Under the pieces are notes generated by a model, which was not told the origin of the DNA, did no database searches, and worked only from the letters and a program-made list of their open reading frames with translations. 11,388 nucleotides of DNA. Origin: an uncultured Eubacteriales bacterium (GTDB lineage: Bacteria > Bacillota > Clostridia > Christensenellales > Aristaeellaceae). The DNA lies in NCBI GenBank assembly GCA_900548145.1, contig URJB01000059.1, forward strand, positions 1 through 11,388. The letters are read 5' to 3'. Made by a program: the position numbers and the translations under genes. Below, piece by piece: positions 5,849-11,388 of this stretch; positions within the stretch are counted from its first letter, which is position 1, and each line of letters opens with the position of its first letter.

Positions 5849-7582
5849 ATGGCTTTTCAGAATCACGAGGGGCAGGTGCGTTCCTTCCAGATGCCGGCCT
5901 ATTTCTGGGTCAGGCGGGCGGAACGGAGCCGGGAAGAGGGCCAGCCCGTCCGGGCGCTGTCGCTGCTTCGTCAGGCGACTCACGAGGAGCCGGAGGAGCG
6001 GGACTGGCGGCTGGAATATGCCTGGCAGCTCACCCGGCTTTCCTGCTATGAAGCCAGCAACCGGGAATGTCTGGATCTGCTGGCCCGCTGGCCCGCCGCG
6101 TTCTCCGCTTTCGGCCTGCTGACGCTGAATATGATGGCGCTGGGCCGCATGAGCGAGTGCATGGATGCTTACTCCATCTATACCCAGTTCATTCGGATGC
6201 ACCCCGACGCCATGCCGGAGTGGGACGAGGACGTTTATGAGGTGGAGGATACGATGTTCTCCATGGGCAAAGAGCCGGAGCATTTTCACCGGCTGAACGC
6301 CCTGCTGCGCATCGCGGGCAAGTGTATGGCTCGTGGAGATTATCAGCGGGCGGGAGAGCTGCTGGTTCGTTCCCGGCAAACGCCCTTTTATGCGCCGTCC
6401 CCGGAACGGGACAGCCTGATCGCAGCCTATTTGTTCCACACCGCGCCGAAGGAAAACGCGCTGGAAGCCATTCGCGTCGCCCTGCACTCCAACGCCCGTT
6501 CGTCCTCCGTATTGCTGTCCATGGCCCTGCTGCTGCGGCGGCTGAACGACCCGGGCTGGAAACCCGCGCTGCTGGCCGCGGCGCTGTATGCCAAAACGCC
6601 GCCGGAGGAAGCGGCGGTGTGCAACGCGGCGGATCGGTTCCAGTGCGCCTATGTGGCCCTGGGAATGCTGCGCCGCAGCCTGAAGCAAACGCCCACCCGG
6701 TTCAGCGCCGCCTATAACCTGTGCGTGCTGCAGCTTCGCCGGGGCGATCTGGCGGAGGGAACGCGGCTGGCGCATCTGCTGCGGGAGCTGGACCCGCTGG
6801 ATCGTCAGGTGGAGCGGCTGTTTGCCACCGTGCGCCAGCTGGAAGAAGCCCAGGCGGACGAAACGGAAGTCCGCCGTGCTGGGAAGCAGCAGTGCTTTTA
6901 CGGCGTTCCCGACGGCGTGATCGTGGCGGAGGACGTCATGGAGTTTTCCAGCCGCCTGACCGATCATCTGGGCGATTTTTTCACCGCCCTGCGGCAGGAC
7001 GAACGGCTGCGGGGACAGCTTTTGCGGGTGCTGCATCTGCACCCCGACCTTTATCACATGATCCCCGCCCTGTGCGAGGAAATGCCGGAGCTGGACGCTC
7101 AGACCCTGCTGCGTCGTCTGCTTTTAGACGAGCCGGAAAGCATGGAGATCGTCCGGGTGCTCGGTAATCTGCTGGAGCACTACGGCTGCCAGCCGCCTTA
7201 TCTGGTGCGCCGGGACGGGCATCTGACGCTGTTCGACCCCTATGCCCCGGAGCCGGAGCAGCCCACTTTCCTGCAAAGGATGTGCTTCCGCCGTCTGCGG
7301 GAAATCCGCAGCGTGCTGGGCGGCTCGGCATTGCCCTGCGCGCTGGCCATTCAGGATCGCCTGACGGAAAGCGAGCGGAACGCATGGGCCGGAGATCGGA
7401 TGCACGTATGGGCAGCGGCTTTTGTGACAGTCTATTCCCAGAAGCACGGGAATCCCGTGCCCCGGCTGGACGGAACGATGCTTTCGTTCCCCGAGCGCTG
7501 GAAGGCGTATCGCCGGGCGGTTAAAAGCATTCGCAGAGCATGGAATCAGAAAGGAAGCGCAAACTATGGAAGAGAAGAATGA
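5849..7582 (+). CDS. Large TPR-like helical repeat protein of unknown function
   Basis: The 577-residue product is almost entirely alpha-helical and has no signal peptide or membrane segment, so it is probably cytoplasmic. TPR-like helix pairs can be seen near residues 16-50 (AERSREEGQPVRALSLLRQA), 150-175 (IAGKCMARGDYQRAGELL) and 285-318 (AAYNLCVLQLRRGDLAEG); others are degenerate. From about 350 to 577 the sequence changes character: FYGVPDGVIVAEDVMEF, then a second helical region with many Leu and Arg, and a small mixed segment (PYLVRRDGHLTLFDPY, 450-465). I do not recognise the family. AAAGGAG (5837-5843) is five bases before the ATG and 15 bases separate it from hslO. Its 3' end overlaps the next gene by 17 bases, which implies translational coupling and a common function with the HEAT-like protein. 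A scaffold or adaptor role is only an inference from the repeats. Confidence 0.85.
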   Translation: MAFQNHEGQVRSFQMPAYFWVRRAERSREEGQPVRALSLLRQATHEEPEERDWRLEYAWQLTRLSCYEASNRECLDLLARWPAAFSAFGLLTLNMMALGRMSECMDAYSIYTQFIRMHPDAMPEWDEDVYEVEDTMFSMGKEPEHFHRLNALLRIAGKCMARGDYQRAGELLVRSRQTPFYAPSPERDSLIAAYLFHTAPKENALEAIRVALHSNARSSSVLLSMALLLRRLNDPGWKPALLAAALYAKTPPEEAAVCNAADRFQCAYVALGMLRRSLKQTPTRFSAAYNLCVLQLRRGDLAEGTRLAHLLRELDPLDRQVERLFATVRQLEEAQADETEVRRAGKQQCFYGVPDGVIVAEDVMEFSSRLTDHLGDFFTALRQDERLRGQLLRVLHLHPDLYHMIPALCEEMPELDAQTLLRRLLLDEPESMEIVRVLGNLLEHYGCQPPYLVRRDGHLTLFDPYAPEPEQPTFLQRMCFRRLREIRSVLGGSALPCALAIQDRLTESERNAWAGDRMHVWAAAFVTVYSQKHGNPVPRLDGTMLSFPERWKAYRRAVKSIRRAWNQKGSANYGREE

Positions 7583-8411
7583 AAAGATGGAACTGATCGA
7601 CTTTGACGACAAGTTCACGCAGGTGCTCAACGACTGGGTGGAAAAGAACCAGACCAAGTTCGCCAACGCGGACGAGATGGAAGCGGCCATGCCGGACGTG
7701 TATCTCCGCTTCCTGAATACCCCCGCCGACTGGCTGGGCGGCAAGGCCCCCGGCAACGCCTTTGACGATGTGAGCGATGCGGGGGAATTAGTCGCCCTGA
7801 TGAAACGTTATATTGAGGAGGAGATCCCCGTGCCCGATCCCCTGCTGGATCGTATCGCGGAGATCGCCGACGACCAGCCCCTGATGGAGCTGGTGAAGGA
7901 CAAGTCCGCCCCCTGCGAAGCCCGGATGATGGGCATCGAGCTGCTGCGGCAGATGGACTCCACCGCGCCCATGGTAGATTTCCTGCGCTGGCAGGTGGAG
8001 CGGGAGGACGAGGACGATATTCTGGACAACGCGCTGGAAAGCCTGCGCCAGATGGGCGAGCAGGTGGTCAAGCCCGCCAAGATCGCCTTCCATGCCGCGG
8101 ATGAGGCGGGCAAGGAAGCCCTGCTGGATCTGCTGGCGGATTATCCAGGCGATCAGGAGGTCTTTGACTTCGCCCTGAACCAGTTCAAGAACACTAAGGA
8201 CAAGCGTGCGCTGTACGCCGGTTATCTGGCCAAGCTGGACGACGACCATGCGCTGGAGGCCCTGCTGGACGTGGCCGAAAGCGACGATGTGACCTACATC
8301 GACTTCATCGAGATTCGCAGCGCCATCGAGCGGCTGGGCAGCGAGGCCCCGGTGCGGGACTTCTCCAACGACCCCACCTACAAGGCGGTCAAGCGGCTTC
8401 AGCTGAAATAA
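7566..8411 (+). CDS. Acidic HEAT-like repeat protein
   Basis: The 281-residue product is strongly acidic and helical. From about residue 90 to 260 it is built of paired helices in the style of HEAT/ARM repeats: PLMELVKDKSAPCEARMMGIELLRQ, then PMVDFLRWQVEREDEDDILDNALESLRQMG, then KEALLDLLADYPGDQEVFDFALNQF, then KRALYAGYLAKLDDDHALEALLDVAE. The N-terminal 90 residues, with conserved-looking Trp24, PADWLGG (53-59) and YIEEEIPVP (82-90), are not repeat-like. No catalytic motif or membrane segment is seen. The ATG at 7566 follows AAAGGAA (7549-7555) by nine bases and lies inside the end of the preceding TPR gene; an alternative ATG at 7587 has a weaker site. The product is probably a protein-binding partner of its neighbours; function is unknown. 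Confidence 0.87.
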   Translation: MEEKNEKMELIDFDDKFTQVLNDWVEKNQTKFANADEMEAAMPDVYLRFLNTPADWLGGKAPGNAFDDVSDAGELVALMKRYIEEEIPVPDPLLDRIAEIADDQPLMELVKDKSAPCEARMMGIELLRQMDSTAPMVDFLRWQVEREDEDDILDNALESLRQMGEQVVKPAKIAFHAADEAGKEALLDLLADYPGDQEVFDFALNQFKNTKDKRALYAGYLAKLDDDHALEALLDVAESDDVTYIDFIEIRSAIERLGSEAPVRDFSNDPTYKAVKRLQLK

Positions 8412-8438
8412 CCAACGATACCCGGGGGTGATACACGA

Positions 8439-10430
8439 TTGATTTGTGAACGCTGTGGAAGTTTTCTTCCCGACGACGCGCTGACCTGCGACCATTGCGG
8501 CGCGTTTCTGGGGGATAAGGGTTCCTCCGCTATGAAAGACACGGGCGTGCGTGCCATCCGGCAGGGACGCTCCGGCTCCCAGAAGCCGACACTGCCCGTG
8601 CGGCAGGGCGGTATGCGGGAATATGGAGACTACGATCTTTCTCCCCTGCCGCTGGAACCGGCTGACCGGGCCCAGCGCCGCAGACCGGTGCAGCCCATGA
8701 GCGACACCGTCCGCGGCAGCCGTCCGGACACCCGCAGGGGCGTGCCGGTACAGAGCGGCCATCTGCGGGCGAATCCCACGCCCCGAAAAAGCGTGCGTCT
8801 GCACCCCGTGCGGCGGCACAACATCAACTGGATGCTGATCGGTCTGATCGTGGTGGTGCTGGGGCTGGGCGCGTTTATCGGCTACGAGGTTTACATGGCC
8901 CGCAGCGACAGCGGCCAGCGTTCCACGGCTCGGAAGAACGTGCTGTCCACCTTTGAACCCCAGCTGGAGCTGGCCGTTTCCAAGGACGCGACCCGCACGA
9001 CGGAAAAGGAAGACCTGCTTAAGCAGTGGAACAGCGCGACGGCTCAGTCCTACTGGGAAGTGGCGCAGGAGTTTGCCGACGGCGGCGATCTGGAAACAGC
9101 CATCACTGCGTACCGCATGGCGGACATTCTCGATCCGGACAACTACGACGGTCTGCTGGACATGGCCTCCACCTACGAGATGATGAATCAGAACGACAAG
9201 GCGGAGGAGCTGTACCTGAACCTGATCGAAAATGTCAGTCCCTTCCGCAGCGAGGCCTACACCGCGCTGATCCGGCTGTATCAGAACACCGACCGGGGGC
9301 CCGAGGCGGCGGAAATGATGAAGCTGGCCTACGAGAACACCGACCGGGAGACTTTCCGTCTGCAGCGCCGGGAATACATTCCCCAAAGTCCGCAGGTCAA
9401 CCTGAGCGCCGGCCGCTACGATCTGAGCAAGATGGATCGGGAAGTGGATATTTCATCGCCCCAGAGCTTTGATATCTACTATACCTACGACGACAACGCC
9501 GTACTGCCTCAGGACGGCATCCTGTACGACGGCGTCAGCCTGCACGCGGAGGAAGGCACCGTGACCCTGCGGGCCGTATGCGTTAACGGCACACTAGTCA
9601 GCGACGAACTCAGCGTGAGCTACACCTTCTATTATCCCACCCCGCCTGCCCCCAAGTGCAATCTGGCCCCCAACACCTACAAGACCGCCAAGACGGTCAG
9701 TCTGCGGGCCGGGACCCGGGAGGAATACACCAAAAAAGAGCAGGCGGAGATGGAGAAGAATCTCACCTACTACTACACCATCGACGGCTCTACCCCTACG
9801 GAGGAAAGCCCTGTTTACGACGGCACGCCCATTCAGCTGCCCTCCGGCAAGGTGACGCTGAAGGCCATGTGCAAAAACCAGTACGGCAAGCTGTCCAGTA
9901 TTCTGGAGGTGGGCTACAAGTTCAACATCAAGCCCGCGCCGCTGGAAATGTACGCCGAAACGGACACCCTCGCCGACATGGTGCTGCTGACCACCACCCA
10001 GCAGGAGTTCGAGGCGGCGTTCGGCAGTCCGCAGCAGGAGATCGACACCACCTACCTGACCTTGGAGGACACCGCCCGGCATCTGGAATATCCTTGGGGA
10101 TACGCGGTTTTCGCTACGGTCAACAAGCGCTGGGTGCTGGTGCGGGTAGAGATGACTTCCTCCGTGACCAGCGCGCCTCGGGGCGTGGGCTTCGGTGCTA
10201 CCGAGGCCGAAGTGACCGGCGTATACAAGGACTTCGGACAGGTGCAGTCCCCCAATGGAACGCGTGGTCTGTACTACGATTATCCCAACGTGGGCAAGGT
10301 GCTGATCGACGACGATGGAGATCGCTACGTTCAGTACACCTGTCAGAACAAGGAAAGCAAGACGCTGGTGCTGCAATATTGGTTAAAAAACGGCACGGTG
10401 AATCGAATTGTGAATTACTACCAGCCGTAA
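8439..10430 (+). CDS. Membrane-anchored zinc-ribbon / TPR / chitobiase-C-like domain protein
   Basis: The 663-residue product is modular. A short zinc ribbon (C3, C6, C17, C20) opens it, followed by a basic, Pro/Arg-rich disordered linker (about 30-128) and one transmembrane helix (about 131-153), consistent with a cytoplasmic N-terminus and an extracytoplasmic remainder. Outside come TPR-like helices (about 203-310), then two beta domains (about 318-398 and 404-495) of the chitobiase/beta-hexosaminidase C-terminal or Fn3-associated type, seen in YYTYDDNAVLP and YYTIDGSTPTEESPVYDG. A last domain (about 515-663) has repeated FGSP/GFGATEAEV-like turns and ends in beta strands; I cannot name it. 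The TTG start is chosen because GGGGGTGAT (8424-8432) precedes it and it leaves the complete MICERCG ribbon. It is the last gene before the terminator; 27 bases separate it from the HEAT-like gene. A role in sensing or binding at the cell envelope is inferred. Confidence 0.88.
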   Translation: MICERCGSFLPDDALTCDHCGAFLGDKGSSAMKDTGVRAIRQGRSGSQKPTLPVRQGGMREYGDYDLSPLPLEPADRAQRRRPVQPMSDTVRGSRPDTRRGVPVQSGHLRANPTPRKSVRLHPVRRHNINWMLIGLIVVVLGLGAFIGYEVYMARSDSGQRSTARKNVLSTFEPQLELAVSKDATRTTEKEDLLKQWNSATAQSYWEVAQEFADGGDLETAITAYRMADILDPDNYDGLLDMASTYEMMNQNDKAEELYLNLIENVSPFRSEAYTALIRLYQNTDRGPEAAEMMKLAYENTDRETFRLQRREYIPQSPQVNLSAGRYDLSKMDREVDISSPQSFDIYYTYDDNAVLPQDGILYDGVSLHAEEGTVTLRAVCVNGTLVSDELSVSYTFYYPTPPAPKCNLAPNTYKTAKTVSLRAGTREEYTKKEQAEMEKNLTYYYTIDGSTPTEESPVYDGTPIQLPSGKVTLKAMCKNQYGKLSSILEVGYKFNIKPAPLEMYAETDTLADMVLLTTTQQEFEAAFGSPQQEIDTTYLTLEDTARHLEYPWGYAVFATVNKRWVLVRVEMTSSVTSAPRGVGFGATEAEVTGVYKDFGQVQSPNGTRGLYYDYPNVGKVLIDDDGDRYVQYTCQNKESKTLVLQYWLKNGTVNRIVNYYQP

Positions 10431-10434
10431 AATC

Positions 10435-10474
10435 AAACCCCGCCTGCGGAGGTTTTCCCGCAGACGGGGTTTTT
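10435..10474 (+). terminator. Intrinsic terminator of the plus-strand operon
   Basis: AAACCCCG (10435-10442) pairs with CGGGGTTT (10465-10472), and CTGCGG (10444-10449) with CCGCAG (10458-10463) after one mismatch. A run of five Ts (10470-10474) overlaps the end of the stem. It begins four bases after the stop codon of the zinc-ribbon protein gene. Confidence 0.9.
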
Positions 10475-10479
10475 GATAT

Positions 10480-10519
10480 AAAAAGAGGCTGTCGAGATCT
10501 TACCCGGCAGCCTCTTTTT
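10480..10519. terminator. Second, bidirectional terminator between convergent genes
   Basis: AAAAAGAGGCTG (10480-10491) pairs with CAGCCTCTTTTT (10508-10519) around a 16-base loop. T runs follow the stem on both strands. On the minus strand it starts immediately after the ferredoxin-like gene; on the plus strand it backs up the terminator at 10435-10474. Confidence 0.88.
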
Positions 10520-10765
10520 TCAGCCCTTGAGGTGCTTGAGTACTTTTTCCTCAAAGAAAGCATCGGTCGTGGCGGGGCTGACGGAGCAGAACTCGCCGTC
10601 CACCAGCACGCACACGCCCTCCTGACAACGGCCGATACAGAAGGTGCCGGTCATTTCCACCTGATCCTTCAGTTGATGCTCGGTAATCAGCTGTTCCAGA
10701 CGGGCCACCACTTCATGAGAGCCTTTCACATGGCAGGAGGATCCAACGCAAACGGTAATTTTCAT
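10520..10765 (-). CDS. Thioredoxin-fold [2Fe-2S] ferredoxin-like protein
   Basis: The 81-residue product has the cysteine spacing of thioredoxin-like [2Fe-2S] ferredoxins, as in NuoE/HndA-type subunits: ICVGSSC-type VCVGSSC (5-11, C6 and C11), then CIGRC (43-47, C43 and C47). These four cysteines should bind one [2Fe-2S] cluster for electron transfer in the cytoplasm. Two further cysteines (C52, C60) are not part of the standard set. Small free-standing forms are common in anaerobic Firmicutes, often near [FeFe]-hydrogenase genes; none is visible here. AAGGAG (10771-10776 on the opposite strand) lies five bases before the ATG. It is downstream of the membrane protein gene on the same strand, with 63 bases between them containing a hairpin. 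Partner enzymes cannot be identified from this window. Confidence 0.9.
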   Translation of the reverse strand: MKITVCVGSSCHVKGSHEVVARLEQLITEHQLKDQVEMTGTFCIGRCQEGVCVLVDGEFCSVSPATTDAFFEEKVLKHLKG

Positions 10766-10778
10766 ACTGACTCCTTCG

Positions 10779-10806
10779 GCGCTGCGGGGGGTTATTTCCC
10801 CGGCGC
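10779..10806 (-). promoter_or_regulatory. Imperfect G+C-rich hairpin just upstream of the ferredoxin-like gene
   Basis: GCGC (10779-10782) with GCGC (10803-10806) and GGGG (10786-10789) with CCCC (10798-10801) can form a stem with a small asymmetric interior loop. It ends two bases before the ribosome binding site of the ferredoxin-like gene and has no T run on the minus strand, so it is not a terminator. It could be an mRNA-stability or translation-control element. Confidence 0.35.
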
Positions 10807-10828
10807 AAAGTGAATTTTTGGGGGATTC

Positions 10829-11149
10829 TCAGGCGTTCTGGCTGTCAGCCAGCTCGTCCAGCTTCTTATTGCGGAAATACAGGCCCACGTCGATGCTGAT
10901 TTCCACGAAGTTGAGCACGTAGAAGAAGAAGCTCAGGAAGAAGATGAAGCCGGAGCTGCCGGCGCTCACCTGAATGATCTTCCGGGCGATACCGCAGGCG
11001 TAGCCGACCAGCAGGAACACCTCGAAGAACAGGCTCTTGCCCTTGGCGGTACGGGAGATGATGGACTTCCGAATGGAAATGGGCCAGGACAGGCCGAAGC
11101 AGAAGATGGTCAGGGCTTCGAGGATGTCGGTAATCATCGCAATATTCAT
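10829..11149 (-). CDS. Three-helix membrane protein resembling PQ-loop / SemiSWEET proteins
   Basis: The 106-residue product has three predicted membrane helices, near residues 6-25, 40-56 and 67-92, followed by a charged tail (FRNKKLDELADSQNA). The first loop, FGLSWPISIRKSIISRTAKG (17-36) leading to KSLFFE, recalls the proline-containing turn and K-x-K-S-T-K-G-x-S segment of PQ-loop half-transporters such as SemiSWEETs, which work as dimers to move small sugars. The canonical PQ pair is replaced by a Pro-Ile, so the assignment is tentative. I know similar unnamed small proteins from other Clostridia. The start follows AAAGGAG (11159-11165 on the opposite strand) by nine bases. No promoter is clear upstream. 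A channel, permease or membrane-anchor role is all that can be inferred. Confidence 0.85.
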   Translation of the reverse strand: MNIAMITDILEALTIFCFGLSWPISIRKSIISRTAKGKSLFFEVFLLVGYACGIARKIIQVSAGSSGFIFFLSFFFYVLNFVEISIDVGLYFRNKKLDELADSQNA

Positions 11150-11165
11150 GGTGAGTTTCTCCTTT

Positions 11166-11388
11166 GTTTCTTCTTCTGGTGGGAAGGGAAGAGCCCTTGC
11201 CGGGGATTGGGGGCGCCGGTTTTGGTGCGAGGGAAGGGCTTGCAGCCCTATGGGGCGCTCGATTGTTTGCCCTAAGGAAAGCCCATGCGCTTTCTGTCGG
11301 GCTGTTTCCCCATTGGTTTTCTCGCCGAGTACGGCCCGAAGGTTTCCAAAGGGGAACGAAGGGAAGACGCAAGGCGGGTTGCCCTTGG
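11166..11388. other. Right-edge intergenic stretch without a supported gene
   Basis: No reading frame here has a good start, ribosome binding site and coding character. The stretch is rich in short hairpins, for example AGGGCT with AGCCCT (11235-11249) and GAAAGC with GCTTTC (11277-11294). No sigma-A promoter for the minus-strand membrane protein gene is evident. It may be the 5' region of that gene or a dispersed intergenic repeat. Confidence 0.5.

Noticed and set aside
10866..11372. Minus-strand frame of 168 codons at the right edge
   Set aside because: Its second half overlaps the membrane protein gene in another frame, and its product is low-complexity Arg/Pro/Ala-rich without a ribosome binding site; the 106-residue frame has clear membrane helices and a good start.
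1..11388. CRISPR arrays, insertion sequences, tRNA or rRNA genes, toxin-antitoxin or phage-defence genes
   Set aside because: No spaced direct repeats, transposase or recombinase motifs, tRNA-like cloverleaf, rRNA segments or known defence domains could be seen on either strand.

Overview
The window looks like chromosomal DNA of a spore-forming, anaerobic, G+C-rich member of the Clostridia (an Oscillospirales- or Christensenellales-type gut Firmicute is the best guess). The evidence is a clostridial-type minor alpha/beta small acid-soluble spore protein, an orphan protein resembling the C-terminus of anaerobic ribonucleotide reductase, a [2Fe-2S] ferredoxin-like protein, strong AAGGAG-type ribosome binding sites, GTG and TTG starts, and sigma-A promoters of Gram-positive type. 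No transposase, integrase, phage gene or CRISPR array is visible. The genus cannot be fixed from the sequence alone.

Layout. Positions 1-160 hold no convincing gene but are rich in perfect hairpins and end in a strong bidirectional terminator (173-210); this may be the 3' part of a structured non-coding RNA. A small NrdD-like gene (226-495, minus) has its own extended -10 promoter. A divergent plus-strand gene (693-1097) encodes an Lsm-like or GerQ-like small protein. glmM (1230-2579), for UDP-GlcNAc and peptidoglycan precursor synthesis, stands alone with a near-consensus promoter and its own terminator.

From 2749 to 10430 seven plus-strand genes follow with no clear terminator between them: a DUF624/YesL-like membrane protein, a minor spore DNA-binding protein (SASP), a class I SAM methyltransferase, the redox chaperone Hsp33 (hslO), a large TPR-like protein, an acidic HEAT-like protein that overlaps the preceding gene by 17 bases, and a membrane-anchored zinc-ribbon/TPR/chitobiase-C-like protein. 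Gaps of 4 to 27 bases from the SASP onward, plus the overlap, suggest one operon. Hsp33 is the only member whose biochemical role is well established; the last three are poorly characterised helical-repeat or envelope proteins and are the most interesting part of the window.

Two adjacent terminators (10435-10474 and 10480-10519) separate this operon from two convergent minus-strand genes: a thioredoxin-fold [2Fe-2S] ferredoxin-like protein (10520-10765) and a three-helix membrane protein resembling PQ-loop/SemiSWEET proteins (10829-11149). The right edge (11166-11388) carries no gene I can support. No complete novel system is proven here; the best leads are the SASP-methyltransferase-Hsp33-TPR-HEAT-membrane protein operon and the structured left edge.
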